64,000 bases of DNA from Gammaproteobacteria bacterium (GCA_024641505.1 JAHECY010000003.1:1-64000); one strand, 5' to 3'. Counted from the first letter of the stretch, positions 16,953-26,681 are shown. Numbers and translations are program-made. The notes: generated by a model not told the origin, from the sequence alone.

Positions 16953-16978
16953 TTTCTTACCCACCCATGGAGAAAAAG

Positions 16979-17551
16979 ATGAAGAAGACTGTAATATTTG
17001 CCGTACTGACCACCTGTTCCATCAGCGGTGCCTGGGCCGACTCCTACAAGATCGACCCCGCCCATACTTACCCCAGCTTCACTATTATGCATTTGGGCTT
17101 CTCCACGATGCGCGGAAGTTTTTATAAATCCGAAGGCACGTTGGAACTGGATACCGCCAAAAAGAGTGCGTCGGTAAATATCACCATCGATGCCGCATCT
17201 GTGAGCACGGGCTTTGGCAAACGGGACGACCACCTGCGCTCCCCGGACTTTCTGAACGTCGCAGAATTTCCCACGATCACCTATAAATCCACCAAAGTAA
17301 GCTTTAACGGCGACCTGCCCGGCAAAGTGGAAGGCGATCTGACCATCATGGGCGTTTCCAAACCGGTAACCCTGGAAATTACTCACGCCAAATGCGCACC
17401 GCACCCCATGCCGCAAATGAAGGGCAAGGAAGTCTGTGGCTTTAACGCCAAGGGCGCCATCAAACGTTCCGATTTCGGCGTGAAATACGGTCTGCCCGCC
17501 CTCGGTGATGACATGGAGCTCACTTTCGAAGTGGAAGCCATTAAAGGCTGA
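16979..17551 (+). CDS. YceI-family periplasmic lipid-binding protein
   Basis: 190 residues with a signal peptide (K-K-T-V-I-F-A-V-L-T-T-C-S-I-S-G-A-W-A) cleaved before D-S-Y-K-I-D-P-A-H-T. The YceI beta-barrel signature is clear: H-L-G-F-S-T-M-R-G-S-F, then D-D-H-L-R-S-P-D-F-L-N-V-A-E-F-P-T-I-T-Y and a final S-D-F-G-V-K-Y-G. Family members bind isoprenoid lipids in a hydrophobic pocket. I prefer the ATG at 16979, with GGAG seven bases upstream, over the ATG at 16967 that contains that site. Two Cys residues near Cys134 and Cys148 may form a disulfide. A strong terminator follows. Confidence 0.9.
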   Translation: MKKTVIFAVLTTCSISGAWADSYKIDPAHTYPSFTIMHLGFSTMRGSFYKSEGTLELDTAKKSASVNITIDAASVSTGFGKRDDHLRSPDFLNVAEFPTITYKSTKVSFNGDLPGKVEGDLTIMGVSKPVTLEITHAKCAPHPMPQMKGKEVCGFNAKGAIKRSDFGVKYGLPALGDDMELTFEVEAIKG

Positions 17552-17559
17552 TCACAGTC

Positions 17560-17595
17560 GGCCGGCGGCACCGCTCCCGCCGCCGGCCATTTTTT
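17560..17595 (+). terminator. Intrinsic terminator after the YceI gene
   Basis: A perfect 10-bp GC stem (GGCCGGCGGC and GCCGCCGGCC around a nine-base loop) is followed by ATTTTTT. It lies nine bases after the yceI stop and is a textbook rho-independent terminator. The convergent Nif3-like gene ends about 80 bp further on. Confidence 0.9.
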
Positions 17596-17673
17596 CGTCA
17601 GGCGCGCGGCGCGCCAACCTCCCCAGGCAGTCCCCGCACCAGTGTCCTCATGTCGTGCTGGGCCACCTCAGGG

Positions 17674-18429
17674 CTACGCGGGATTGTCGATATCCACGAA
17701 CTCGTGCCGCAAACCGAACTGCTGCGCCAGATAATCCCCCAAGGCCTGTACCCCATAGCGTTCCGTGGCATGATGGCCGGCACTGTAAAAATTCAGTTCC
17801 AACTCCCGGGCCACATGCACCGTATGCTCGGAAATTTCACCGGTTATATAAGCGTCCACCCCCAGACGAGCCGCGGCCTCGATATAGCTTTGTGCGCCAC
17901 CGGTACACCAGGCCACGCGCTTAACCAATCGTTTGTTTCCCGGCACATACAGAGGCTCACGCCCCAACACAGCTGTTAACCGCCGGGCGAATTTGTCACC
18001 GGCGAGGGGTTCGGACAGGGTGCCGTACTGCCCGATATCCCGAGGACCGTCGTTTCCGAACGTACCGTGGGTTTGCAATCCCAGACGCCGCGCCAGTTGT
18101 GCGTTGTTGCCGAGCTCGGGATGTGCGTCCAAGGGTAAGTGGTAAGCCACCAGATTAATGTCATTGGCTAACAACAAGCCCAAACGCTTGCGTTTCATGC
18201 CAACCACCCGGGGATCTTCCCCTTTCCAGAAGTAACCATGATGCACCAGCACCATATCCGCTTGACGGCTGACGGCAGCCCTGAGCAGGGCTTCGCTGGC
18301 GGTCACGCCGGAAACGATGTGCCGGACCTCCGGTCGGCCGGCCACCTGCAGGCCATTGGGACAGTAATCGCTGAAACTGGTAATATCCAGCAATTGGTCG
18401 GTATAACTGACCAGGTCGTCTAAGTTCAT
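17674..18429 (-). CDS. Nif3-like dinuclear metal-centre protein (YbgI family)
   Basis: 251 residues. The expected metal-binding histidines are in M-V-L-V-H-H-G-Y-F-W, and further ligands in A-Y-H-L-P-L-D-A-H and the C-terminal S-A-G-H-H-A-T-E-R-Y-G. The N-terminal motif D-Y-C-P-N-G-L-Q-V-A-G is characteristic. The fold is a hexameric barrel with two metals per subunit. Some members act as GTP cyclohydrolase-like enzymes and others are implicated in nickel or sulfur metabolism, but the physiological role is not settled. The gene is divergent from the DegS-like gene with 32 bp between start codons, so their promoters must overlap. Confidence 0.9.
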   Translation of the reverse strand: MNLDDLVSYTDQLLDITSFSDYCPNGLQVAGRPEVRHIVSGVTASEALLRAAVSRQADMVLVHHGYFWKGEDPRVVGMKRKRLGLLLANDINLVAYHLPLDAHPELGNNAQLARRLGLQTHGTFGNDGPRDIGQYGTLSEPLAGDKFARRLTAVLGREPLYVPGNKRLVKRVAWCTGGAQSYIEAAARLGVDAYITGEISEHTVHVARELELNFYSAGHHATERYGVQALGDYLAQQFGLRHEFVDIDNPA

Positions 18430-18461
18430 GGTAATTACCCCCGTAGAGCCACCAACACGCT

Positions 18462-19628
18462 ATGATTAAGAAACGCTGGTTACAATTTTTCCTGACTTAC
18501 ACCCTGATCGGGGTGTTGGTCGCTTATATTATCATCAAACTGTTCCCGGGCATGGTTGGCGACAACCGGCCGACGATCGTCTTTAACGAGGCACCGCCAC
18601 GCGCCGATTCAACCCTGACGTCGGATTCAGGACCAGTGTCCTACGCATCGGCGGTGGAAGCCGCCACACCTGCGGTGGTAAACGTATACACCTCGAAGGT
18701 CGTCAGTCAGCAGATTAACCCCCTGTTCAATGATCCGCTGTTTCGGCGTTTCTTTGGCGATATACAAATCCCAGACAAGCGCATGGAAAATAGTCTGGGT
18801 TCCGGTGTCATCGTCAGTAAAAACGGTTATTTACTCACCAATAATCATGTCATCACCGGCGCCGATGAAATTCTCGTCGGGCTCAAAGACGGGCGCACCG
18901 CCACTGCTACCGTGGTGGGCACCGATCCGGAGTCGGACCTGGCGGTGTTGAGCATTAACCTGGAGGAGCTCACCAGCATCAATCTGGGTCAGTCGGACGA
19001 TTTGCGAGTGGGTGACGTGGTTTTGGCGGTTGGCAACCCTTTCGGCGTTGGTCAAACCGTAACGCTGGGCATCGTCAGCGCCACCGGGCGCAGCCACTTG
19101 GGCATCAACACCTTTGAGGATTTCATTCAGACCGATGCCGCCATCAATCCCGGCAATTCCGGTGGCGCGCTGATTGACGCGCGCGGCAATCTCGTGGGCA
19201 TCAACACCGCGATATTTTCCCGTTCCGGAGGATCACAAGGGATCGGTTTCGCCATACCGGTCGATATCGCCAAACTGGCCCTGAAACAAATACTGCAATT
19301 CGGCCATGTGGTCAGAGGCTGGCTGGGCATAGAACCTCAGGATATCTCGGCACAACTGGCGGAATCCTTCGGCCTTAATGACACCAAGGGCGTGATCGTC
19401 GCCGGGGTGTTGCGCAACGGCCCGGCGGACCAGGCCGGTATTAGGCCCGGCGACATCATCACCACGATCGCCGGCAAGCCGATCCGCGACAGCCAGCAGG
19501 TATTGCAGATAATTTCCCAGACTGAACCGGATACCAAAGTGGCTATCGATATCCTGCGTAATGGCAATCAGGAAACGCTATCCGCAAAAGTCACGCAACG
19601 GCCGGCGCCCAATACTCTGCCGCATTAA
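18462..19628 (+). CDS. DegS/AlgW-type periplasmic serine protease
   Basis: 388 residues: an uncleaved N-terminal anchor (residues 8-28), a trypsin-like domain with catalytic His in L-T-N-N-H-V-I, Asp in E-S-D-L-A-V-L and Ser in G-N-S-G-G-A-L, and one C-terminal PDZ domain (about 285-375, W-L-G-I-E-P-Q...G-I-R-P-G-D-I-I). One PDZ plus an anchor is the DegS/AlgW layout, as opposed to DegP/DegQ with two PDZ domains. Such proteases cut the anti-sigma factor RseA/MucA when misfolded porins bind the PDZ, releasing sigma-E. The rse operon is not in the window. The stop overlaps the convergent neighbour by four bases. Confidence 0.92.
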   Translation: MIKKRWLQFFLTYTLIGVLVAYIIIKLFPGMVGDNRPTIVFNEAPPRADSTLTSDSGPVSYASAVEAATPAVVNVYTSKVVSQQINPLFNDPLFRRFFGDIQIPDKRMENSLGSGVIVSKNGYLLTNNHVITGADEILVGLKDGRTATATVVGTDPESDLAVLSINLEELTSINLGQSDDLRVGDVVLAVGNPFGVGQTVTLGIVSATGRSHLGINTFEDFIQTDAAINPGNSGGALIDARGNLVGINTAIFSRSGGSQGIGFAIPVDIAKLALKQILQFGHVVRGWLGIEPQDISAQLAESFGLNDTKGVIVAGVLRNGPADQAGIRPGDIITTIAGKPIRDSQQVLQIISQTEPDTKVAIDILRNGNQETLSAKVTQRPAPNTLPH

Positions 19629-20206
19629 TCAACCTGTTTTTGCGGCGGCGGCGTGGAGCGATCTTCCGGGCAGTGCCGCTCGATCACGGACTTCCCCATG
19701 ACGGTGGTGCCTTTTTTATCGTCTTCGCCCTTGCCCAGAACGGTGGTCTTGCCCTTGGTGGTAACGATATGAGCGCCACACGCCGCTTTAATCACGGATT
19801 TGCTCATCACATTGACCTTGGCCTTGAAGCAATACCAGCCGTTCTCATTCATTAATTCGTACGTGGCCTTGGACATAACGCTTACTGCCGGCCGAATATA
19901 GATCAATTGCGGCAAACGCGTTTGCACCGTGTCCACGACATTGCCGCCGAGGCCGAAGATCTTTACGTCCGGGTCGATGACACGAAAACGCAGCTCTTTA
20001 GTGTTGGTAAAGGGATGATCACCCCAATTGCCCAGACAGGCGCGCACATCGTTCCAATAGCGGGAACTGCTGTCCTGCAACGGAAATTGCGCGCCATATT
20101 CCTTCTGGTTCAAACCCTGAACACCATCGTCCGCCACACCCCGAACACTGACGGTCAGCAGCAATCCTGCAACCAGGACACCGGTTATCAATCTATTGTT
20201 GACCAT
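19625..20206 (-). CDS. Secreted protein of unknown function with VMSK/VMGK repeats
   Basis: I start it at the ATG at 20206, which has GGGAGGATTGAA just upstream; the open frame to 20254 lacks this. The 193-residue product has a signal peptide (N-N-R-L-I-T-G-V-L-V-A-G-L-L-L-T-V-S-V) and then a soluble domain. The second half repeats a short motif: V-M-S-K-A-T, V-M-S-K-S-V-I, V-L-G-K, V-M-G-K-S-V-I, interspersed with three cysteines, suggesting a small beta-rich repeat fold. I recognise no family. It converges with the DegS-like gene (four-base overlap) and ends in a Pro/Gln-rich tail. Confidence 0.7.
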   Translation of the reverse strand: MVNNRLITGVLVAGLLLTVSVRGVADDGVQGLNQKEYGAQFPLQDSSSRYWNDVRACLGNWGDHPFTNTKELRFRVIDPDVKIFGLGGNVVDTVQTRLPQLIYIRPAVSVMSKATYELMNENGWYCFKAKVNVMSKSVIKAACGAHIVTTKGKTTVLGKGEDDKKGTTVMGKSVIERHCPEDRSTPPPQKQVD

Positions 20207-20299
20207 TTCAATCCTCCCGCCGGACCATCGAAGCCCTGCATTGCCAGATGCCAATTAAGCTTATGTTACCCCATTCTTGGATCCGGCGCCGCCTGGCAA

Positions 20300-21151
20300 C
20301 TAGGGTATCCCTGCCGTACCTAAAGCGTACATTGCCATTACCACCCACAGCACCACGACCGCGGACAATTGCCAATCCTTGAGCAAGGCATCGGCAGGCG
20401 ACTCACCAGCATCATGCATTTCAACCACATACCAATAGCGAAACAATCCGTACAGCACTACCGGCACCGTGGCTATCAATACCGGTCGCTCGCTCACCAC
20501 ATACAAGCTATAAAACACCAGCGCCCCGGTACCGGCCATTTCCGCAAAGCGTTGCACCAGGCTTTCGCTATAATGCTCCAAGACCTTGCGTGTAACATTG
20601 CCATAACGCAGCTCCTGGCGCCGTTTGATCGCCGCCAGGTAAAGCGCCAATGCCAAGGTGGTTACGAACATCCAGGCCGAAACTCGCACATCGATCGCCA
20701 CGGCGCCGGCATAAATGCGCAACACAAAGCCGATGGCGATGGTAAAAATATCCAGCACCGGCTGAAGCTTCAGATAAAAAGTATAAGCCAGCATCAAGGT
20801 AAAATAGGCCACTAACACCCAAAGCAATTGCCGGCTCATCAGCAAACCGCCAATCGTCGCCGCGCTCAACAGCGATGCGCACACCAGCATTGCCGCGCCG
20901 GGCGTGATCGCGCCACTGGCCAAAGGACGCCGCCGGACCTTTTCCGGATGCAACCGGTCTTGCGCGACATCGTGGATATCATTGACGATATAAACCGCTG
21001 ACGCCACCAGGCAGAATAGCACGCTGGCGGCTAGCGCCTGATATACCGCCGTCACTTGCACGAAGGCTCCGGAAAACACCAGCGGGGCCATCACGAACGC
21101 GTTCTTAATCCATTGACGGGGCCGAAGCAATTGAAGCACGGACTTAAACAT
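20300..21151 (-). CDS. UbiA-family phosphoribosyltransferase-like prenyltransferase
   Basis: 283 residues with about eight membrane helices. The UbiA-family metal-pyrophosphate motif is N-D-I-H-D-V-A-Q-D-R, followed by H-P-E-K-V-R-R-R-P-L-A-S-G. The second Asp-rich region is atypical, as in decaprenyl-phosphate phosphoribose synthases, which move 5-phosphoribose from PRPP to a polyprenyl phosphate. The short N-terminus L-L-R-P-R-Q-W-I-K-N also fits that subgroup rather than UbiA (4-hydroxybenzoate) or CyoE. It lies 33 bases after a GT-C-like membrane protein, a natural user of a polyprenyl-linked sugar. The substrate is inferred. Confidence 0.8.
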   Translation of the reverse strand: MFKSVLQLLRPRQWIKNAFVMAPLVFSGAFVQVTAVYQALAASVLFCLVASAVYIVNDIHDVAQDRLHPEKVRRRPLASGAITPGAAMLVCASLLSAATIGGLLMSRQLLWVLVAYFTLMLAYTFYLKLQPVLDIFTIAIGFVLRIYAGAVAIDVRVSAWMFVTTLALALYLAAIKRRQELRYGNVTRKVLEHYSESLVQRFAEMAGTGALVFYSLYVVSERPVLIATVPVVLYGLFRYWYVVEMHDAGESPADALLKDWQLSAVVVLWVVMAMYALGTAGIP

Positions 21152-21184
21152 GATGAGCTTGCACCGATTGGTTTCCTAAAACAC

Positions 21185-22735
21185 TCACGGTTGCTGTAAA
21201 TAATCGCGCACCTTGACGCGATCAAGCACCGGCACCGTACCGACCAGGGTCGTGCGCACGAAAATAACCGCGCGCCGGTCGGCAAACACCGGCACCCAAT
21301 CAACATCTCGCAACAGCGCGCTGATCAACGGCGGCGGACGATTCAATACCGGTTGCCGCCCGTAAAACACGACGCTGTTAATGCCGTACTTGGCGAAGAT
21401 GTTCTGATAGTGCCCGCGCCACGCGTCGCCGTATTGCTGATAAACCGCGTAATCCAGATTGCGCTGATCGATGAACACCGGATACTCGGGGTAAAGCTCC
21501 CAACCTAAATAACCGCCAAACTCAAAAGCATTGAACAACCGGCCTGGTAAATGGTGCTCACGTATGAAGGCAGCGGCTTGCTCCGGAAAATACGCGCGCT
21601 CCAGCGGACCATACCACAGAGCGGATCGAATGCCGACCCCGTAAGCCAGCACCAACAGACTCAACAGTACGCCGCCCCAGAGCGCAGCCTGACGGCGTTG
21701 CGCCAATGCCTGGGATAATGGCGCCAACAGCGGTGCCGCCAGCGCCGGCAGCAGTATCGCCTGAAAGTAGCTGAAGCGGAAGGTTGCGAATCCTTCATAG
21801 GCGAATCCCAGGAACAGCAGGGCCTGGGACCATGTTACCTGGCGCCAATGGCGCACCATCAGCGCTCCCATTCCCAGCACCAGAACCACAGCCCCGTAGA
21901 AAATGAAGCCCGCGTCATAAACTTGCGCATACTTGTATAGCGGAAAATACTCGTCGATTACGTCGATAAAAGGCCCGCCAAGTTCGGCGAAATTCGCCAG
22001 TAACGCGTCGGGGCCGTTCGGGTTCAACAATGAGGACGCGATCGACAGCGCCAATACCGCCCCAAACAGATAAACCTGACGGCGATCATAGGAGTGTTTA
22101 GCGCGCATATAAGCGACGACTTCCGACAGGACATACACAGCCAACAACACCCAAGCGACGACGAAACCTCGATGCAGGTTCGCCCAAACAAGCATGGTGA
22201 GCGGAAGCAGCCAGAGGTAAGGTCCTAAAAGCATACCGCGCCGCAGGCGTGATACCATTGCCTCCAACTGCATCAACACCAACATCACCGCTATGAAGGA
22301 AAAAATGTGCGGTCGCAACTCATCAAACCGATAAAGCAGAAACGGCAATGGCGCCAGCAACATCAGCGCCACACGCCACTCGACGCCTTTACTGCACAGA
22401 AAGCGCCACAACAACCACAACGGTGTCGTCAACAACGCCGCTTTGTACAGCAATAACCCCCAGATACCGAACCAGGTATAGAGAAAATAGTAACTTAACT
22501 GCCCCAGATAGTAGGCACGGGTAATGACCACGCGCCGGATGTCGTCGTCCCTGGCATAGGTGTAGGTAAACGAATCCACGGAGGGAATTGTTTGGTGTTC
22601 CCAGATCCAGCGGCCGGTATTCATATGCCACCAGAAGTCACTCAGGCCCATGGGGTAGGTATAGAACAGGAACACCAGGCCAAAAAAGCACCAAGGCAGG
22701 TAGCGCGTGGCGACAACTGAAAACTTAGGCCCCAT
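21185..22735 (-). CDS. GT-C-like polytopic membrane glycosyltransferase candidate
   Basis: 516 residues with roughly 11-12 membrane helices, then a soluble C-terminal region of about 120 residues. After the first helix the loop S-D-F-W-W-H-M-N-T-G-R-W-I carries an Asp and aromatic pattern typical of lipid-sugar-dependent GT-C transferases. The C-terminal part (P-E-Y-P-V-F-I-D-Q-R, then N-S-V-V-F-Y-G-R) resembles the external domain of such enzymes. The gene is the first of a pair with the UbiA-type enzyme, consistent with one making the polyprenyl-phosphate sugar and the other using it. The acceptor is unknown and no other glycan genes are nearby. Confidence 0.6.
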   Translation of the reverse strand: MGPKFSVVATRYLPWCFFGLVFLFYTYPMGLSDFWWHMNTGRWIWEHQTIPSVDSFTYTYARDDDIRRVVITRAYYLGQLSYYFLYTWFGIWGLLLYKAALLTTPLWLLWRFLCSKGVEWRVALMLLAPLPFLLYRFDELRPHIFSFIAVMLVLMQLEAMVSRLRRGMLLGPYLWLLPLTMLVWANLHRGFVVAWVLLAVYVLSEVVAYMRAKHSYDRRQVYLFGAVLALSIASSLLNPNGPDALLANFAELGGPFIDVIDEYFPLYKYAQVYDAGFIFYGAVVLVLGMGALMVRHWRQVTWSQALLFLGFAYEGFATFRFSYFQAILLPALAAPLLAPLSQALAQRRQAALWGGVLLSLLVLAYGVGIRSALWYGPLERAYFPEQAAAFIREHHLPGRLFNAFEFGGYLGWELYPEYPVFIDQRNLDYAVYQQYGDAWRGHYQNIFAKYGINSVVFYGRQPVLNRPPPLISALLRDVDWVPVFADRRAVIFVRTTLVGTVPVLDRVKVRDYLQQP

Positions 22736-22825
22736 GGCATGCCGTTCTGGATAAGAAATTCACGTGCCGATGCGCCGCAGTTTTGTCGCCGCAGCATCGC
22801 CCGATCGTGGCGCCCGCACCGGGCA

Positions 22826-24694
22826 TCACGGAGATACGGCCAATTCGCCTTGCCAGATACGCAACAGGTCCACGTACCCGGCATAGGTAAATGGATCCAC
22901 CCACAGCGTTTTACGATCCGCAACCAAGGCGGACTGCGCCAGCTTTTGTAATTTCGCGTCGCGATCCGCCACCGCCACCTTCAGACTGGCCGCCAGCAAC
23001 AGTCCCGACGCCGAAGGCAAGACATCGTCCGCCACCATCGCGCGCCCGAGCGCGGAAGGCAACAATACCGCGTCCGTCAAGCGCCAACCGGAGTCCATAT
23101 GAAACCGCTCCCAGGCCATATGTATAACACGCATGGCGAGATTGCGATCGGGCGCGGCGTGCTCTGCGATACCCGAGTAGGCCAGCAAGGCGCTGGCCAC
23201 ATAGGCGTAATCCTCTAGCGCCCCCGGCACCGTGACACCATCATCGGTACGCAAGCGCGATACCGCATTATTTGACACATACCTGGCGACAATAAAGTCA
23301 CGCAGGGCGCGGGCATCATCCCGATAGCTCACCTCGCCACTGACAACTGCCTGGGTCAGCGCCAGCAGCAGCAGCGCGTTCCAGGACGCCAGCACCTTGT
23401 CATCCACGGGTAACGAACGTTTGCCGCGCTCCCGCAACAAGGCAACCCGCGCGGCGGCCAGGCGGCTTTGCACTTCCTGCGGCGAAATCTTGAACTCCCG
23501 GGCCAGGTCCGCAACGGGACGGGACGCGAACGGCAGAAAACCGTGTTCCACCACCGGCGCCTGCATGCGCCATGCAGCTCGCACCAAGGCCGTATCCGCG
23601 CCCAACAGACCGGTCAGCTCCTGTTCCGACCAGAGATAATAGCCGCCTTCCTCGCCCTTATCATTGACCGCCGAAAAGGCGCCGTAAAAACCGCCACCCT
23701 TCGCCGCCATATGGCGCAGGATAAAATCCAGGGTATCACGACCAATCGCCGTGTAATCGGCGCGCTTGAACACGGTCCCGGCACGCAGGTACAGACCGGC
23801 CAACAAGGCGTTGTCATACAGCATTTTTTCAAAATGTGGTGCGGACCAGGTAGGCTCCGTGGCATACCGAAAAAATCCTCCCGCCAGGTGGTCGCGCAAG
23901 CCACGGTTCGCCATTTGATCCAGCGTCAGGCGTAGAAAGTCGCCCAGTTGTTGATCAGGCTGTTGCGCGATGTGGGACAGCAGCGCGTCGAGTTGGGGCA
24001 CCATGGGAAATTTATTCTGCTCGCCAAACCCGCCGCTCATATCATCCGCGAACTGCAACGCGCTTCGCACCAGCAATTGCTGCAATTGCGCCACTCCCTG
24101 GGCATTCAATGGCGCGGGTTGCATGCTGGTCAATGTGCGTGGCGGCTGCGCCGCTTCCCGCGCCAATTTACGTAATGCTTCGGGATCCTCCTGCCAGCGC
24201 GATTGCATTTGCACCAGCACCGCATGAAATTGCTGGCGTGGGAAATAGACACCGCCGATCAGCGGATAGCCTTCCGGGGTTAGAATCACATTGAGCGGCC
24301 AGCCGCCCACGCCTCGGTATTTTTCCACGAATTCCAGCAACTGTTTGTCCAGCGCCGGGTCAAGCTCCCGATCCACCACCACCGGAATATAGCCGTCGTT
24401 AAGCACCCGGGCCACTTCCGGGTCCTGAAAACTTTCCCGTTGCATGACGTGGCACCAGTAGCAGGAAAAATACCCGGCGGATATGAAAATCAGGCGCTGC
24501 TGCTGTTGCGCCTGCGCCAGCACATCCTTGCTCCAGGAGCGCCAGCGCACCGGGTCCTTGGCATGCATCTCCAGATAGGGTGAAAGATGACCTGACGAGT
24601 CAGGGGACGCGCCAACATCGGCAACCGCGGGTGGCGTGACTACCGCCGCCCACAACAGCAGTATGCCGACGGTCGCGCCGCGCACATCACCCAT
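22826..24694 (-). CDS. DUF255 thioredoxin-domain protein (YyaL/Spata20-like)
   Basis: The start at 24694 gives 622 residues: a signal-like N-terminus ([11 protein letters not shown]), the DUF255 domain with [13 protein letters not shown] and the S-C-Y-W-C-H-V-M motif (two Cys near 78 and 81), then an (alpha/alpha)6-barrel region with G-G-F-F-R-Y-A-T-E and [10 protein letters not shown]. This is the standard order for the family, which is cytosolic in many bacteria; a signal peptide here would place it in the periplasm. The start overlaps the tatC stop by eight bases, so it is the last gene of the his-tat transcript. The true function of the family is not established. Confidence 0.85.
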   Translation of the reverse strand: MGDVRGATVGILLLWAAVVTPPAVADVGASPDSSGHLSPYLEMHAKDPVRWRSWSKDVLAQAQQQQRLIFISAGYFSCYWCHVMQRESFQDPEVARVLNDGYIPVVVDRELDPALDKQLLEFVEKYRGVGGWPLNVILTPEGYPLIGGVYFPRQQFHAVLVQMQSRWQEDPEALRKLAREAAQPPRTLTSMQPAPLNAQGVAQLQQLLVRSALQFADDMSGGFGEQNKFPMVPQLDALLSHIAQQPDQQLGDFLRLTLDQMANRGLRDHLAGGFFRYATEPTWSAPHFEKMLYDNALLAGLYLRAGTVFKRADYTAIGRDTLDFILRHMAAKGGGFYGAFSAVNDKGEEGGYYLWSEQELTGLLGADTALVRAAWRMQAPVVEHGFLPFASRPVADLAREFKISPQEVQSRLAAARVALLRERGKRSLPVDDKVLASWNALLLLALTQAVVSGEVSYRDDARALRDFIVARYVSNNAVSRLRTDDGVTVPGALEDYAYVASALLAYSGIAEHAAPDRNLAMRVIHMAWERFHMDSGWRLTDAVLLPSALGRAMVADDVLPSASGLLLAASLKVAVADRDAKLQKLAQSALVADRKTLWVDPFTYAGYVDLLRIWQGELAVSP

Positions 24695-25664
24695 CCTTCT
24701 TTTCCCCGGCATCCTCCGCCTCGATACGGTCCAGTTCCGCGTCCATTTCCGCCTGCGTCAGCGGGCGATAATCTTCACCGTCATGCAGCTCGTCTTCCCA
24801 GGCGTATTTGTTATCGCCGGCGGGTTGCGCGCCGGCCGCCACATTTATGGTTTCCAGGCCATCCTTCAAGCCTGCTCCATCGGCCGCCGCATCCTCCGGA
24901 TCGTGCGCATGTTCCTGACGATACCTCATCAGCAATCGGGAGAACAACAAACCCGCCTCGAACAACAACCACATCGGCACCGCCAACAGGGTTTGCGAAA
25001 TCACATCCGGCGGCGTAAGCAACATACCGATGACGAATACGCCAACGATAATGTAGGGCCGCTTTTCCGCAAGTTGCGCGGGCGTGGTAAAACCTACCCA
25101 CACCAGCAGGATCGTGGCAATCGGCACCTCAAACGCCAAACCGAAAGCAAAAAACATTTTCAGCACGAAATCCAGATAGCGGGCAATATCCGTCATCACC
25201 GCCACGCCTTCCGGTGCGGCGCTGGTGAAAAATCCGAACACCAGCGGAAATACCACGTAGTAAGCGAATGCCATACCCAGGTAAAACAACAGGGTGCTGG
25301 ACACCAGCAACGGAAACACCAACACCCGCTCCCGCCGATACAGCCCCGGCGCGATAAACCCCCAGGCCTGATACAGCAACACCGGAGCGGCGGCAAAGAT
25401 CGCAAGCACCAGTGTCAACTTGAACGGCGTCAAGAAAGGCGAGGCGACTTCCGTGGCGATCATGGAGGTATTGGCCGGCATATGACGCAGCAACGGCGCG
25501 GCCAGAAAGGTATAAAGATCGTTGGCAAACGGAAACAGACACAGAAACACCAACGCAATCGCCATCACCGCGCGTAACAGACGATCACGCAACTCGATGA
25601 GATGGGACACAAAGGGTTGTTCCAATTCAGCCTGGCTTGACGCTTGCTTTTTTTTACTTGCCAT
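24687..25664 (-). CDS. tatC: Sec-independent protein translocase TatC
   Basis: TatC is the six-helix receptor that recognises twin-arginine signal peptides with TatB. I start it at the ATG at 25664, inside the tatB stop region (11-base overlap); a longer frame to 25718 only reads through tatB. Landmarks are [15 protein letters not shown], the periplasmic P-L-L-R-H-M-P, and [11 protein letters not shown]. The family usually ends soon after the sixth helix, but this 325-residue protein continues about 75 residues into an acidic tail ([10 protein letters not shown]...E-D-A-G-E-K-K-D-G) that should face the cytoplasm. Confidence 0.95.
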   Translation of the reverse strand: MASKKKQASSQAELEQPFVSHLIELRDRLLRAVMAIALVFLCLFPFANDLYTFLAAPLLRHMPANTSMIATEVASPFLTPFKLTLVLAIFAAAPVLLYQAWGFIAPGLYRRERVLVFPLLVSSTLLFYLGMAFAYYVVFPLVFGFFTSAAPEGVAVMTDIARYLDFVLKMFFAFGLAFEVPIATILLVWVGFTTPAQLAEKRPYIIVGVFVIGMLLTPPDVISQTLLAVPMWLLFEAGLLFSRLLMRYRQEHAHDPEDAAADGAGLKDGLETINVAAGAQPAGDNKYAWEDELHDGEDYRPLTQAEMDAELDRIEAEDAGEKKDG

Positions 25665-26001
25665 CGGTTTTGGATTCTTCGGCAGGTGTGTCTTTGGTGA
25701 TCGCGGGGGTGGCGGCATCCCGCGCAGCGGGCGCCTTGCCGGTTACCGGTATCGTCTGGCTCAGCTCTTCGAGGATCTCATGACGTTCCACCAGCTTTTT
25801 CTGCTCATCCAGTAACCGCGACAACTCCTCGGTCTTGCTGATTTCGTTATTAATATCACGCTGCACAGCGGTAATAAAGCGCCGCACTTTACCCACATAG
25901 ACACCGGCGGTGCGCGCCACCTCCGGCAAACGATTCGGACCGATCACCAGCAACGCGACCACTCCGATCACCACCAGCTCCCAGAAACCTATATCGAACA
26001 T
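25654..26001 (-). CDS. tatB: Twin-arginine translocase subunit TatB
   Basis: 115 residues with the N-terminal membrane helix ([19 protein letters not shown]), the hinge G-P-N-R-L-P, an amphipathic helix ([14 protein letters not shown]), and a charged, Pro/Ala-rich tail. Glu8 in the helix and the hinge Gly-Pro are the TatB features that separate it from TatA. It forms the substrate-recognition complex with TatC and overlaps tatC by 11 bases. Confidence 0.95.
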   Translation of the reverse strand: MFDIGFWELVVIGVVALLVIGPNRLPEVARTAGVYVGKVRRFITAVQRDINNEISKTEELSRLLDEQKKLVERHEILEELSQTIPVTGKAPAARDAATPAITKDTPAEESKTDGK

Positions 26002-26069
26002 AGCTCACTCCCGACAGAATGTACCGACAGCAGCGCTACCAGCGCCGCGAGGCAAAATCATAAACGGGC

Positions 26070-26315
26070 TTATGCCTTATCTTTTTCCTTCGCGTTCACC
26101 TCGCCACTGACAACGCGCTCTTCCTGTTTGCCGAGTTTTTCAGGTGGCTTGCCGTCCGCACCTTCTTCAGCGCCGTCACCACCTTCTTTCATGGCGGAAC
26201 GGAAGTTTTTCAGGGCGCTGCCAAGATCGCCGCCCATATTGCGCAACCGTTTGGTGCCGAAAAGCAGAACAACGATCACCAAAATGATGAGCAATTGCCA
26301 AATACTGATGCCCAT
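26070..26315 (-). CDS. tatA: Twin-arginine translocase subunit TatA
   Basis: 81 residues: a membrane helix [16 protein letters not shown], the F-G-T-K-R-L-R hinge and an amphipathic helix [13 protein letters not shown], then a charged tail. TatA oligomerises to form the protein-conducting element. Start at 26315 has GGAGAG a few bases ahead. The order tatA-tatB-tatC downstream of hisE is common in non-enteric gammaproteobacteria. Confidence 0.95.
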   Translation of the reverse strand: MGISIWQLLIILVIVVLLFGTKRLRNMGGDLGSALKNFRSAMKEGGDGAEEGADGKPPEKLGKQEERVVSGEVNAKEKDKA

Positions 26316-26345
26316 AAAGTCTCTCCAAAAATAACAAGTTAAAAT

Positions 26346-26678
26346 TTAAAATCCGGGCAATTGCTTGCCGCCCATGACATGGATGTGCAAATGAAACACT
26401 TCCTGCCCCGCACCGGCGCCGTTATTGATAATGGTGCGAAAATCTTTGATGCCCTGGCTGCCGGCTATTTGCGGCAACTGCAACATCATATGCGCAATCA
26501 AGTCCTTGTGCTGCGCGGTCAGCGCATCCAGACCGGTCACATGCAGGCGCGGTATCACCAGCAGGTGCACCTGCGCCTTGGGGTTGATGTCCTTGAAGGC
26601 GATCATGCGGTCGTCCTCATAAACCCGTTGCGATGGTATTTCACCGGCAATGATTTTGCAGAAAATACAGTCGCTCAT
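26346..26678 (-). CDS. HIT-family nucleotide hydrolase (HinT-like)
   Basis: 110 residues of a histidine-triad protein: the N-terminal C-I-F-C-K-I-I-A-G-E-I-P, the D-I-N-P-K-A-Q-V-H-L-L-V-I-P segment, and the catalytic H-L-H-I-H-V. HinT proteins hydrolyse phosphoramidates of AMP and similar nucleotides. It sits between hisE and tatA on the same strand with three- and thirty-base gaps, so it is part of the his-tat transcript, as in related genomes. Confidence 0.93.
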   Translation of the reverse strand: MSDCIFCKIIAGEIPSQRVYEDDRMIAFKDINPKAQVHLLVIPRLHVTGLDALTAQHKDLIAHMMLQLPQIAGSQGIKDFRTIINNGAGAGQEVFHLHIHVMGGKQLPGF

Positions 26679-26681
26679 AGG

